A stretch of 64,000 nucleotides of DNA, taken from Aliisedimentitalea scapharcae (lineage in GTDB: Bacteria; Pseudomonadota; Alphaproteobacteria; Rhodobacterales; Rhodobacteraceae). The translations under genes were made by a program, and so were the position numbers. Shown here piece after piece: positions 26,485 to 35,822 of this stretch. The notes under the pieces were generated by a model. That model saw only the letters and a list, made by a program, of their open reading frames with translations. It was not told the origin of the DNA and did no database searches. Position 1 is the stretch's first letter; each line of letters opens with the position of its first letter. The stretch covers positions 2,108,001 to 2,172,000 of the forward strand of contig NZ_CP123584.1 in assembly GCF_045277565.1 (NCBI RefSeq). The letters are read 5' to 3'.

Positions 26485-27056
26485 TTGGAGAGCTGTTTGC
26501 ACTGATGTTCGGCGGTGGCCGCAATATGGTGCGCGAAACCGCCGAAGTGTTTCGCGAGAATGCTGAAGCAGGTGCCCAGCGGGCCGTTGCGGTACAAGGG
26601 GCTGCGTTGCAGCAGTTTGCGGGCGAATTCGCGGTGGCGCGCAAAGGCGGATTCGACCGGTTCATGGATGGGGTCAACCGCGTGCCGCGACCGGCCCTGG
26701 CCTTGGGGACCTTGGGGTTGTTTGTGGCGGCGATGGTCAATCCGCTGTGGTTTGCCGCGCGGATGCAAGGCATTGCTCTGGTTCCGGACCCGCTGTGGTG
26801 GCTGTTGGGGGTGATTGTCAGCTTCTACTTTGGCGCGCGCCATCAGTTGAAGACGCAAAACTTCCAACGTGATATGGCCCAGGCCGTTAGCCTGGCACCG
26901 CAGGTGGTTGACAATATCCGCGCACTCGACGCCCTGCGCGCGGATAGTCCCGGGGTGGCCAATGCCGGGCCGGACGCCGAAGTGACTCTGGCGGCGGTGA
27001 CACCAGAATTGAATCCGGCATTGGAAGATTGGCGCAAGTTGCGCAAGACCGGCTGA
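26475..27056 (+). CDS. GTA-type holin family protein
   Basis: 193-residue membrane protein. After an amphipathic, charged N-terminus (about residues 1-70), two or three hydrophobic spans follow (about 74-95 and 103-125), starting after the motif FDRFMDGVNRVPRPALALGT, and then a polar C-terminal tail. This layout and motif match the family of three-helix holins associated with gene transfer agents. It overlaps the endolysin gene by 10 bp. Holins open the inner membrane at a set time to let the muramidase reach the wall. No other phage or GTA structural gene is in the window. Confidence 0.82.
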   Translation: MGVIGELFALMFGGGRNMVRETAEVFRENAEAGAQRAVAVQGAALQQFAGEFAVARKGGFDRFMDGVNRVPRPALALGTLGLFVAAMVNPLWFAARMQGIALVPDPLWWLLGVIVSFYFGARHQLKTQNFQRDMAQAVSLAPQVVDNIRALDALRADSPGVANAGPDAEVTLAAVTPELNPALEDWRKLRKTG

Positions 27057-27079
27057 TCCGTGACGCATCTGTGACAGTG

Positions 27080-27107
27080 CGGCGCGCCGAATTCGATTGG
27101 CGCGCCG
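27080..27107. terminator. GGCGCGCC hairpin between holin gene and ccmF
   Basis: A 9-bp perfect stem CGGCGCGCC / GGCGCGCCG with a 10-nt loop lies between the holin stop and the ccmF start. There is no T-tract, so it may be a weak or Rho-assisted terminator, or an RNA-stability hairpin. With the element at 25700 it brackets the lysis pair. Confidence 0.45.
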
Positions 27108-27131
27108 TTCAGCGCAGCCTATATAAGCCGC

Positions 27132-29099
27132 ATGGTTACAGAACTCGGTCATTTCGCCCTCGTCCTCGCATTTGTGGTTGCTATCTTTCAGATGGTGGTA
27201 CCGCTGATTGGAGCCCATAAACGCTGGCCTGGATGGATGGCCGTTGCGGAACCTGCGGCACATGCCCAGTTCCTGCTGACGGCGCTGTCCTTTGGCGCGT
27301 TGACCTGGGCGTTCGTTACATCTGATTTTTCGCTGAAACTGGTCTGGGCCAACAGCCATTCGGCCAAGCCGATGCTGTACAAGATTTCCGGCACCTGGGG
27401 GAATCACGAAGGATCCATGTTGCTATGGGTGCTGATCGTGACCCTGTTCGGGGCCACAGCGGCCAGTTTTGGCGGCGGCCTGCCGCCCACGCTCAAGGCG
27501 CGTGTACTGGCGGTGCAAAGCGCCATCGCGGTGGCGTTTTTTGCCTTTATCCTGTTCACCTCGAACCCGTTCCTGCGTCTGGCGGTTCCGCCCTTTGACG
27601 GGCAGGACCTGAACCCGTTGCTGCAGGACCCAGGTTTGGCGTTTCACCCGCCGTTCCTGTATCTGGGGTATGTGGGGCTGAGCATGGCGTTCAGCTTTGC
27701 CGTGGCGGCGTTGATCGAGGGCCGCGTGGATGCGGCCTGGGGGCGCTGGGTGCGGCCCTGGACGCTGGCGGCCTGGGTGTTTTTGACCATTGGCATCGCT
27801 CTGGGGTCCTGGTGGGCCTATTACGAATTGGGCTGGGGTGGGTTCTGGTTCTGGGACCCGGTAGAAAATGCCTCCTTTATGCCCTGGCTGCTGGCGGCGG
27901 CGCTATTGCATTCGGCCATCGTGGTGGAAAAACGCGAAGCGCTGAAAAGCTGGACCATTCTTTTGGCTATTCTGGCCTTTGGGTTTTCGCTGATCGGGAC
28001 ATTCATTGTGCGCTCGGGGTTGCTGACATCCGTGCATGCCTTTGCCAATGACCCGGAACGCGGGGTGTTTATCCTGATCATTCTGGCCGTGTTCACCGGT
28101 GGTGCGCTGACCCTGTTTGCGGCGCGCGCGCAAGCGATGGAAGCCAAGGGTGTCTTTGGGATGGTCAGCCGCGAGAGTATGTTGATTACGAACAACATCC
28201 TGTTGGCTGTCAGCTGTTTCGTTGTCTTTTTCGGGACCATGTGGCCGATTCTGGCTGAGATGTTCTTTGATCGCAAACTGAGCGTTGGACCGCCCTATTT
28301 CAACGCGGCCTTTACGCCGTTCATGGTGCTGTTGGGGTTGATCCTGCCGGTGGGTGCGATGCTGCCGTGGAAACGGGGCAAACTGGGGCGCACGGCCTGG
28401 TCACTGCGGTATGTGTTTCTGTTGGCCGTTGCTTTGGGCGTTTTGGCCTGGGCGATGCAGACCGGGCGCAGCGCAATGGGGCCTGTGGGATTGTTCCTGG
28501 GGTCATGGATGGTCTTTGGGGCCTTGGCCGACCTGTGGATGCGGTCCGGGCGTGGGCTGAACCGGTTTGGCCGTCTGTTCCGCCTGCCACGCGCCGATTG
28601 GGGCAAGGCAACCGCCCATGCGGGGTTGGGTATCACCATCTTTGCCATTGCCGGGTTGACCGCCTGGGAGCGTGAAGACATTCGTATCGCCTATATGAAC
28701 CAACCCTTCGATGTGGGAGCATATACGCTGACCCTGACCGACGTGCAGGAGGTCCAGGGGCCCAATTATCGTGCGACCCAGGGCACCGTGACGGCGGACC
28801 GGAATGGTCAGTTTGAAGCCGTCCTCCATCCGGAAAAACGCCAATATCCGGTGGCGCGGATGCCCACCACCGAGGCAGCGATTGACTATCAATTCCTGCG
28901 CGATCTGTATGTTGTTATCGGTGACAAACAGGCGGATGGGGGCTGGACCATGCGGACCTATATCAAACCGCTGGCGAATTGGATCTGGGGTGGGTGTATC
29001 CTGATGGCCCTGGGTGGGCTGCTGAGCCTGAGTGACCGACGGTTCCGGGTCGCGGCTGGTGCACGTAAATCCTCGACCGGCGGAGTGCCTGCGGAATGA
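27132..29099 (+). CDS. ccmF: cytochrome c maturation heme lyase subunit CcmF
   Basis: 655-residue polytopic membrane protein, the central heme ligase component. The tryptophan-rich WWD signature WGGFWFWDPVENASFMPWL is near residue 238, and conserved histidine-bearing loops (for example WGNHEGSMLLW near 95, RSGLLTSVHAF near 295) flank it. More than ten membrane spans are evident. CcmF takes heme from CcmE and attaches it to apocytochrome with CcmH. Its stop overlaps the ccmH start (ATGA). Confidence 0.95.
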   Translation: MVTELGHFALVLAFVVAIFQMVVPLIGAHKRWPGWMAVAEPAAHAQFLLTALSFGALTWAFVTSDFSLKLVWANSHSAKPMLYKISGTWGNHEGSMLLWVLIVTLFGATAASFGGGLPPTLKARVLAVQSAIAVAFFAFILFTSNPFLRLAVPPFDGQDLNPLLQDPGLAFHPPFLYLGYVGLSMAFSFAVAALIEGRVDAAWGRWVRPWTLAAWVFLTIGIALGSWWAYYELGWGGFWFWDPVENASFMPWLLAAALLHSAIVVEKREALKSWTILLAILAFGFSLIGTFIVRSGLLTSVHAFANDPERGVFILIILAVFTGGALTLFAARAQAMEAKGVFGMVSRESMLITNNILLAVSCFVVFFGTMWPILAEMFFDRKLSVGPPYFNAAFTPFMVLLGLILPVGAMLPWKRGKLGRTAWSLRYVFLLAVALGVLAWAMQTGRSAMGPVGLFLGSWMVFGALADLWMRSGRGLNRFGRLFRLPRADWGKATAHAGLGITIFAIAGLTAWEREDIRIAYMNQPFDVGAYTLTLTDVQEVQGPNYRATQGTVTADRNGQFEAVLHPEKRQYPVARMPTTEAAIDYQFLRDLYVVIGDKQADGGWTMRTYIKPLANWIWGGCILMALGGLLSLSDRRFRVAAGARKSSTGGVPAE

Positions 29100-29578
29100 A
29101 ACAGGTTTTTGTCTTGCTGTTTGTGGGGTGTCTGTCCGCCATGGCGGGCCTGTTCGCAGGATCCGGAGCAATGGCCGTTCAACCGGACGAAGTGCTCGAA
29201 GATCCGGCGCTGGAAGCACGTGCGCGCGAGCTGAGCAAGGATCTGCGCTGTCTGGTGTGTCGCAACGAAAGCATAGATGAATCCAACGCTGAACTGGCGC
29301 GGGATCTGCGGATCCTGCTGCGTGAACGGCTGGTGGCGGGGGATGACGATCGGGAAGCGATGGCGTTCATCGTCGACCGGTACGGTGAATATGTATTGCT
29401 GCGCCCGACGGCCAATGGGGCCAATTGGATGCTTTGGGCTGCCGGGCCAGTGATGTTGCTGTTGGCGGCTTTGATGGGGTTCTATTATCTTCGGCGTCGA
29501 TCGACGGCACCCGCGCGCAATGACGATGGCCTAAGCGCCGAAGAGCAGGAGCGACTGCGCAAAATTCTGGACGATTGA
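29096..29578 (+). CDS. ccmH: cytochrome c maturation protein CcmH
   Basis: 160-residue CcmH (CcmL/Ccl2 type). A signal peptide/anchor (about residues 1-26) is followed by the periplasmic redox motif LRCLVCRNESIDESNAELA with the CxxC pair near residue 45, then a C-terminal membrane span (about 108-128) and a short cytoplasmic tail. It reduces or holds the apocytochrome CxxCH thiols for heme attachment. It is coupled to ccmF by a 4-bp overlap. No ccmI-like TPR gene follows here. Confidence 0.95.
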   Translation: MKQVFVLLFVGCLSAMAGLFAGSGAMAVQPDEVLEDPALEARARELSKDLRCLVCRNESIDESNAELARDLRILLRERLVAGDDDREAMAFIVDRYGEYVLLRPTANGANWMLWAAGPVMLLLAALMGFYYLRRRSTAPARNDDGLSAEEQERLRKILDD

Positions 29579-29651
29579 CGCGGGGTTCTGCTTTTGCTGG
29601 CCTGACGCTTGGGTCAAGTTTGCGATCAACACATATTCACGAGGCGCGCAA

Positions 29652-30428
29652 ATGGACTATCAGACGATCACCTTTGACATCACTGACGGCTTGGCGGTTC
29701 TGACGCTGAACCGGCCTGACAAGATGAACGCGCTGACCAGCCAAATGCGGGCCGAAATCGCTCATGCGATGAAGGAAGCCGCCGCGCAGGCCCGCGCCGT
29801 TGTGCTGACGGGGACGGGGGCCGCGTTTTGCACCGGCCAGGATCTCAGCGACGCTTCCAGTGGTGGGGCGCTGGATCTGGAACGCACATTGCGGGACGAA
29901 TACCTGCCGATGCTGGAAGCGATTTATGATTGCCCGATCCCGACCGTGTCTGCGGTCAATGGGCCCGCCGCTGGGGCAGGGGCAAATCTGGCGCTGGCTG
30001 CGGATGTTGTGATCGCCACCGAGAGCGCCTATTTCCTGCAGGCGTTTGCCCGGATCGGGTTGATGCCGGATGCCGGCGGAACCTGGCTGCTGCCACACAA
30101 GATGGGCATGGCCAAGGCCATGGGCGCGGCGTTGTTTGCGGATCGCATTTCGGCGAAACAGGCCGATGATTGGGGCATGATATGGGAATCGGTGCCGGAC
30201 ACCGATTTTGATGCCCATTGGCGCAAGCGGGCCACCTGGTTGGCCACGGGGCCCAGCAAGGCCTTTGGTGCCATCAAACAATCTATCCGCGGTGCTTATC
30301 AAAAAACATTGGCGGAACAGCTGTTGGTCGAAGCGCATATGCAGGGTGAACTGGGTCAGTCGCGCGATTTCATGGAGGGCGTCTCGGCGTTTCTGGAAAA
30401 GCGCCCTGCAAAGTTCGAAGGACGCTGA
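29652..30428 (+). CDS. paaG: enoyl-CoA hydratase/isomerase, PaaG-like
   Basis: 258-residue crotonase-fold protein. Motifs are TLNRPDKMNALTSQMRAEI, the oxyanion-hole glycine region AAFCTGQDLSD near residue 62, and FARIGLMPDAGGTWLLPHKM near 133. The last, together with the following DDWGMIWE, matches PaaG, the ring-1,2-epoxyphenylacetyl-CoA isomerase of phenylacetate breakdown, better than fatty-acid enoyl hydratases. The remaining paa genes are not in the window, so a related acyl-CoA substrate remains possible. A plus-strand terminator follows. Confidence 0.82.
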   Translation: MDYQTITFDITDGLAVLTLNRPDKMNALTSQMRAEIAHAMKEAAAQARAVVLTGTGAAFCTGQDLSDASSGGALDLERTLRDEYLPMLEAIYDCPIPTVSAVNGPAAGAGANLALAADVVIATESAYFLQAFARIGLMPDAGGTWLLPHKMGMAKAMGAALFADRISAKQADDWGMIWESVPDTDFDAHWRKRATWLATGPSKAFGAIKQSIRGAYQKTLAEQLLVEAHMQGELGQSRDFMEGVSAFLEKRPAKFEGR

Positions 30429-30455
30429 ACCAGCCATAGGGGTGCGACCTGTGAT

Positions 30456-30488
30456 ACGGCTCGGCCACTGCGGTCCGAGCCGTTTTTT
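30456..30488 (+). terminator. intrinsic terminator of the paaG-like gene
   Basis: A 9-bp stem ACGGCTCGG / CCGAGCCGT with a 10-nt loop is followed by six T residues on the plus strand, 27 bp after the stop codon. Confidence 0.85.
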
Positions 30489-30551
30489 ATTGGGGGAATT
30501 TCGGTTCTTTGGGCCCTGTGTCAGGTTGACCTTTTGGGGGCCCTGACGGCC

Positions 30552-30590
30552 GTAAAACAAAAACCCCGCTTGCGACCAAGCGGGGTTTTT
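30552..30590 (-). terminator. intrinsic terminator of gltA (bidirectional)
   Basis: A 14-bp stem AAAAACCCCGCTTG / CAAGCGGGGTTTTT with loop CGAC lies 21 bp beyond the gltA stop, with T-rich flanks on both strands. Confidence 0.88.
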
Positions 30591-30611
30591 CTAATGTCAT
30601 CTCGCTGTTGA

Positions 30612-31904
30612 TCAGCGGTTTTCGATGTCCACGTAATCGCGCATGGTATCGCCCAGGTACAACTGACGCGGACGGCCGATTTTGGCCTGTGGATCGGCGA
30701 TCATTTCCTTCCACTGCGAAATCCAGCCGACGGTGCGCGACAGCGCAAAGATCGGGGTGAACATCGAAGTGGGGAAGCCCATGGCTTCGAGAATGATCCC
30801 GGAATAGAAATCCACATTCGGGAACAGTTTCTTCTCGGCGAAATACGGATCTTCCAGCGCCTGTTTTTCCAGTTCCTTGGCGACCTGAAGGATTGGGTTG
30901 TCTTCAACACCCAGCAGGTCCAGAACCTCGTCTGCGGATTGTTTCATCACGGTCGCGCGCGGGTCAAAGTTCTTGTAGACCCGGTGGCCAAAGCCCATCA
31001 GACGGAATGGATCGTCCTTGTCCTTGGCGCGGGCAATGAATTCGGGAATCCGGTCGACGGTGCCGATTTCTTTGAGCATTTCCAGACAGGCCTGGTTTGC
31101 ACCGCCATGGGCAGGCCCCCACAGACAGGCAACACCGGCAGCGATACAGGCGAACGGGTTGGCACCCGACGACGACGCCAGACGCACAGTCGAGGTCGAC
31201 GCATTCTGTTCGTGATCCGCATGCAGGGTCAGAATGCGGTCCATGGCACGGGCCAGGATCGGGTTGACCTGGTAATCTTCGCAGGGCACGGCGAAACACA
31301 TCCGTAGGAAATTGGATGCATAATCCATGTCGTTGCGCGGGTATTCGAACGGCTGACCGATGGTGTATTTATACGCCATCGCAACAATGGTGGGCATCTT
31401 GGCGATCAGGCGATGGGTCGCAACTTCGCGCTGACGTGGGTCGGCAATATCGGTCGAGTCATGATAAAAGGCCGACATCGCGCCAACAACACCAACAATG
31501 ATCGCCATCGGGTGGGCATCGCGGCGGAATCCGCGGAACAGATAGACCATCTGTTCGTGAATCATCGTGTGGCGGGTGATGGTGGTTTCGAAAGTTTCCA
31601 ACTGAGCCGCGTTCGGCAGCTCACCATACAGCAACAGATAGCAGACCTCTAGGAAATGCGATTTTCCGGCCAACTGGTCGATCGGATAGCCCCGGTGCAG
31701 CAGCTCGCCCTTGTCACCGTCAATATAGGTGATGGTGCTGTCACAGCTCGCGGTCGAGGTGAAACCGGGATCATAGGTGAACACACCCGCCTGGCCATAC
31801 AGTTTGCGAATGTCGACGACATCGGGGCCCGCAGTGGGCGAAAAAATCGGCAGATCATAGCTCTGGCCGTCAATCGTGAGAGTGGCGGTCTTCGTCTCGG
31901 TCAT
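30612..31904 (-). CDS. gltA: citrate synthase
   Basis: 430-residue type II (hexameric) citrate synthase, first enzyme of the TCA cycle. Visible are the catalytic blocks CLWGPAHGGANQACLEML with the first histidine, GFGHRVYKNFDPRA with the second, and the C-terminal aspartate region VDFYSGIILEAMGFP. The N-terminal extension MTETKTATLTIDGQSYDLPI is that of the Gram-negative enzyme. It is preceded by gltX on the same strand; a CtrA-like site lies about 100 bp upstream, suggesting its own promoter. Confidence 0.97.
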   Translation of the reverse strand: MTETKTATLTIDGQSYDLPIFSPTAGPDVVDIRKLYGQAGVFTYDPGFTSTASCDSTITYIDGDKGELLHRGYPIDQLAGKSHFLEVCYLLLYGELPNAAQLETFETTITRHTMIHEQMVYLFRGFRRDAHPMAIIVGVVGAMSAFYHDSTDIADPRQREVATHRLIAKMPTIVAMAYKYTIGQPFEYPRNDMDYASNFLRMCFAVPCEDYQVNPILARAMDRILTLHADHEQNASTSTVRLASSSGANPFACIAAGVACLWGPAHGGANQACLEMLKEIGTVDRIPEFIARAKDKDDPFRLMGFGHRVYKNFDPRATVMKQSADEVLDLLGVEDNPILQVAKELEKQALEDPYFAEKKLFPNVDFYSGIILEAMGFPTSMFTPIFALSRTVGWISQWKEMIADPQAKIGRPRQLYLGDTMRDYVDIENR

Positions 31905-32004
31905 GGTTGTCCCTTCCTGTTACAGGCATGTGGCAGCCGACAGGCGGCCCATGCGGGGCAGTCCCTGCGCACGTAATGCGCAGGTCCGTGGTAGTGGAGC
32001 AGCG

Positions 32005-32019
32005 TTAACCGGACGTTAA
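32005..32019 (-). promoter_or_regulatory. TTAA-N7-TTAA (CtrA-like) site upstream of gltA
   Basis: The minus strand reads TTAACGTCCGGTTAAC, a full match to the alphaproteobacterial CtrA consensus TTAA-N7-TTAAC. It lies just after gltX and 100 bp before gltA. The consensus is short and could occur by chance. Confidence 0.4.
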
Positions 32020-32027
32020 TCCAGGTC

Positions 32028-33437
32028 TTATCCAGCTGCGTCGGTCAGTCGGGCCACTGTTTCGTCGCGGCCCAGAACCAACATCATGTCAAACACCGAA
32101 GGCGTTACGGCGCGTCCAGCCAGCACAGCCCTGAGCGGACCGGCCAGCTTGCCAAACTTGGTGCCCTGCGCTTCTGCGAATGCGTTCAGGGTCGCCTCCA
32201 GTTGATCTCGGTTCCAGCTAGCATTTTGCAACTGCGGCGTCAATTCACCCAGTATACCATCGGATACCGATGTCAGGGCTTTGGCCGCCTTTGCATCGGG
32301 TTCGATCGGGCGGGATGCCAGTGCAAAGTGTGCTTTTTCAATGAGTTCCGGGAAAGTTCGGGCCCGATCCTTGAGGCAATACATCGCACGTTCAAGATCC
32401 CGCGACTGTTTGTCATCCAGGGCCGGAAGCGCCGCTGCGGCCAGATATGCTTCGATTTCTTGCCGCAATGCAGCGTCATCGCTAACGGCGATGTGCTGAC
32501 CACAGAGATTCTCGAGCTTTTTCAAATCGAAACGGGCCGGGCTTTTGCCGATTCCATCCAGGTCAAACCAGTCGCAAGCCTGTTCGTCCGAGAAAAACTC
32601 ATCGTCGCCATGGCTCCAGCCCAGGCGCGCTAGGTAATTGCGCATGCCCGCCGCAGGGTACCCCATGGCCTGGTATTCCTGTGCCCCCAACGCGCCGTGG
32701 CGTTTGGACAGTTTCTTGCCATCTGGTCCATGGATCAGCGGGATATGGGCCCAGACCGGAACATCCCAGCCCATGGCCTCATAGATCATCATCTGGCGCG
32801 CGGCGTTGTTCAGATGATCATCACCGCGGATCACATGGGTCACGCCCATGTCGTGGTCATCCACCACAACGGCCAGCATATAGACCGGGGTACCATCGCT
32901 GCGCAGCAGGATCATGTCGTCCAGCTGGTCATTGCGAATGGTCACATCGCCCTGCACCTGATCCCGGATCACGGTTGCGCCCTCCTGAGGCGCCTTGATG
33001 CGGATCACATAGGGCGCGTCCGGGTGGCTGGCTGGATCAGCGTCGCGCCAGGGTGAGCGGTACAAGGTGCTGCGACCTTCGGCCTTGGCCGTTTCGCGGA
33101 AGGTGGCAATGTCTTCCTGCGATGCAAAACATTTATAGGCCTTGCCATCGGCCAGCAGCTGATGGGCGACTTCTGCGTGGCGCGCGGCACCTTCGAATTG
33201 GCTGATGACATCGCCGTCATGATCCAGCCCCAGCCATTCCATGCCTTGCAAGATTGCGGCTGTGGCCTCTGGCGTGGACCGTTCCCGGTCGGTGTCTTCG
33301 ATGCGCAGCAGGAATTTACCGCCACGACCCCGGGCATAAAGCCAGTTGAACAGGGCGGTGCGGGCACCGCCGATATGCAGAAAGCCGGTGGGAGACGGAG
33401 CGAAACGGGTGACGACCGGTTTGGACATGGGAGCCAT
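32028..33437 (-). CDS. gltX: glutamate--tRNA ligase
   Basis: 469-residue GluRS. The class I signature is FLHIGGARTALFNWL near residue 20 (HIGH variant), and the second ATP motif is KKLSKRHGALG near 245. It charges tRNA-Glu and, in many bacteria with GatCAB, also tRNA-Gln. Two starts are possible, 33437 or 33428 (MSKPVVTRF); AAAAGG lies 3 and 12 nt before them, so neither is ideal. It is divergent from comEC with 70 bp between. Confidence 0.96.
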   Translation of the reverse strand: MAPMSKPVVTRFAPSPTGFLHIGGARTALFNWLYARGRGGKFLLRIEDTDRERSTPEATAAILQGMEWLGLDHDGDVISQFEGAARHAEVAHQLLADGKAYKCFASQEDIATFRETAKAEGRSTLYRSPWRDADPASHPDAPYVIRIKAPQEGATVIRDQVQGDVTIRNDQLDDMILLRSDGTPVYMLAVVVDDHDMGVTHVIRGDDHLNNAARQMMIYEAMGWDVPVWAHIPLIHGPDGKKLSKRHGALGAQEYQAMGYPAAGMRNYLARLGWSHGDDEFFSDEQACDWFDLDGIGKSPARFDLKKLENLCGQHIAVSDDAALRQEIEAYLAAAALPALDDKQSRDLERAMYCLKDRARTFPELIEKAHFALASRPIEPDAKAAKALTSVSDGILGELTPQLQNASWNRDQLEATLNAFAEAQGTKFGKLAGPLRAVLAGRAVTPSVFDMMLVLGRDETVARLTDAAG

Positions 33438-33507
33438 TTACCTTTTGGAAACCTTGAGGAGCGTAGGATTTCCGCCTGTCTACCCAGCCGGACCGCAGGG
33501 GGCAAGC

Positions 33508-35517
33508 ATGCGTCTTATCGCGGCGCTCGACAGTTTGATAATGCAGCAACGCGGGCACCTGTTTCCCTGGGTGCCGGTTTTTCTGGCTATTGGGATCGGA
33601 CTTTACTTTTCACGTCTGACCGAGCCGGGGATGACGACCTACGCAGGGAGGGTCGGGTTCGGGGTGCTCGCAATGGGAGTTGCCCTGCGCTGGCCCGGTG
33701 GTTTGGCCGCGCTGGTCTGGGCGGTGGCCTTGGTGGCTTTTGGGTTTGGGTTGGCCGGTCTGCGGGCGCACCGGGTGGCGGGGCCGGTGTTGGACTGGCG
33801 CTACTATGGCCCGATCGAGGGCCGCGTCGTGGCCCTGGATCGCTCATCCACCGATGCGCCCCGGGTGACACTGGATCAGGTTTACCTGGAACGGGTCAGG
33901 CCGGACCGGCGGCCGATCAGGGTGCGGCTGTCGCTGCATGGTCCGCCCGAGACCCTGCTGCCGGGAACCCGGGTGATGACCACAGGACATCTGATGCCGC
34001 CGCAGGGGCCGGCAGAACCCGGCGGATTTGATTTTCGTCGCCATGCCTGGTTTCAGGGACTTGGCGCGGTCGGCTATACCCGAAATCCGGTCCTGATCTC
34101 TGCGCCGTCGCAGGCTGGCCAGCGTGTGTTCAAGCTGCGCATGGCGGCGTCGCGTGCCATCCGTCAGGTGTTGCCCGGCGATGTCGGAGGGTTTGCTGCC
34201 GCGGTCACCACCGGTGATCGAAGCGGTGTCAGCCAAACGGCGCTCCAGGCCTTGCGTGACAGCAACCTGGCCCATTTGTTGGCGATTTCCGGACTGCACA
34301 TGGGGCTGTTGGCCGGGTTTGTTTTTGGCCTGCTGCGGGTCGGCCTGTCGCTGATCCCGTCGGTGGCCTTACGCCTGCCGGTCAAACGGATTGCAGCGGC
34401 CGGAGCCTTGGGTGTCGCCGCCGGGTATCTGGTCCTGTCAGGCGGCAATGTGGCCACAGAACGTGCCTTTGTCATGGTCGCGGTTGCGCTTGGTGCGGTG
34501 ATGGTGGACCGCCGGGTCTTTAGCCTGCGCGCTGTTGCCTTGGCGGCGCTGATCGTGCTGGTGCGCCGCCCGGAAACACTGTTGGGTCCGGGGTTTCAGA
34601 TGTCTTTTGCAGCCACAACCGCCCTGGTTGCTGTGTTCGGCTGGATCCGAGAGGCCGAGATATCGTTGGGTCCGCCCTGGTTGCAGCCAATACTGGGTGT
34701 GGTGATTTCTTCGGCCGTCGCGGGGGCGGCGACTGGCCCCGTCGGCGCAGCGCATTTCAACGCCATGGCGCATTATGGCCTGATCGCCAATCTGGTGTCG
34801 GTGCCATTGATGGGGGTGTTGGTGATTCCGGCGGCGGTGGCGGCGCTGTGCCTGTGGCCAATTGGATTGGGATGGATCGGGTTAAAGGTGATGGGGTGGG
34901 GATTGGCGTGGATTCTCGAGGTCGCACGGGTTGTGGCCGGGCTGGACGGGGCAAAGGGATATGTTGTCAGCCCGGACCCGGTGGTTCTGCCATTGATTGG
35001 GCTGGGTTTTCTGGTGATCATTCTATGGCAGGGACGTCTGAGAGGCGTCGGTCTGGTTCCTGTTGTTATTGGTTTTGCGCTTTGGACCCAAACGGTTCGC
35101 CCCGAGGTGCTGATTGACGCCAATGGTGCATTGGTGGGGGTGATGACGGATCAGGGCCGGGCGCTGTCCAAACCCAAAGGCGCGGGGTTTGTTGCCGGGA
35201 TCTGGCTCGAAAATGACGGCGATGGCGCGGATCAGACCAGTGCAGCCAGCCGCTGGGACGGACACAAGACCAGGATCCGCCGGATGCGCCTGGGGCAACG
35301 CGAGTTGGTCCATGTGATCGGGAAACGGGCCGTTGCCGATTTTCAGGAGTGCAAGGCGAACCAGATTGTCGTTGCCTCTGTGCCCATGGATCTGCAGGGC
35401 CCTTGCGCGCATTTTGACCCGGCGCACCTACGCGAAACCGGCAGTATTTCGGTGACAGATGGGCAGCTGAAAACCGCGCGCCAGATATCGGGCACCCGGT
35501 TGTGGACCGGTTTCTAG
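33508..35517 (+). CDS. comEC: ComEC/Rec2 family competence protein
   Basis: 669-residue polytopic membrane protein. The N-terminal membrane/OB part (about residues 1-200, ending near GGFDFRRHAWFQGLGAVG) is followed by the competence domain with LAISGLHMGLLAGF near residue 265 and several spans. ComEC forms the inner-membrane channel for single-stranded DNA uptake. The C-terminal region (about 540-669) is short and lacks the metallo-beta-lactamase HxHxDH motif, a form common in alphaproteobacteria. ATG 33508, after GCAGGGGGC, is preferred to an upstream open frame overlapping gltX. Confidence 0.88.
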   Translation: MRLIAALDSLIMQQRGHLFPWVPVFLAIGIGLYFSRLTEPGMTTYAGRVGFGVLAMGVALRWPGGLAALVWAVALVAFGFGLAGLRAHRVAGPVLDWRYYGPIEGRVVALDRSSTDAPRVTLDQVYLERVRPDRRPIRVRLSLHGPPETLLPGTRVMTTGHLMPPQGPAEPGGFDFRRHAWFQGLGAVGYTRNPVLISAPSQAGQRVFKLRMAASRAIRQVLPGDVGGFAAAVTTGDRSGVSQTALQALRDSNLAHLLAISGLHMGLLAGFVFGLLRVGLSLIPSVALRLPVKRIAAAGALGVAAGYLVLSGGNVATERAFVMVAVALGAVMVDRRVFSLRAVALAALIVLVRRPETLLGPGFQMSFAATTALVAVFGWIREAEISLGPPWLQPILGVVISSAVAGAATGPVGAAHFNAMAHYGLIANLVSVPLMGVLVIPAAVAALCLWPIGLGWIGLKVMGWGLAWILEVARVVAGLDGAKGYVVSPDPVVLPLIGLGFLVIILWQGRLRGVGLVPVVIGFALWTQTVRPEVLIDANGALVGVMTDQGRALSKPKGAGFVAGIWLENDGDGADQTSAASRWDGHKTRIRRMRLGQRELVHVIGKRAVADFQECKANQIVVASVPMDLQGPCAHFDPAHLRETGSISVTDGQLKTARQISGTRLWTGF

Positions 35518-35822
35518 GGTGCATGCCCATTGCTTGTGCGTCATCAGCTGCGCTTCATGACGTCGCAACAGTCTGGGTTGGGCTGGCCATAGCTGTGTTA
35601 CGGACAAGCGGCGTATTCCGCTGACATGGACTGCGCTGCTCTACAGGTTAAGCGGGGTGGCTCATCGAGCGAGTCGCATTGTTTCGAAGACAAACTGTTC
35701 CTGGGCAGAGGCACCGTGTCTCAGAAAAAAACGGACAAACTGGTAGCGTAGGATCAACGCGCCCAGACGTCAGTTGCGCCCGGACCCGCAAGATGCCCAG
35801 GCTCAGGGCGACCCTTCCTGGC
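35518..35822. other. gene-free region between convergent comEC and lexA
   Basis: 305 bp. No open frame with a credible start, no intrinsic terminator with a T-tract and no recognised RNA family was seen. Short open frames here look random. Confidence 0.55.
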
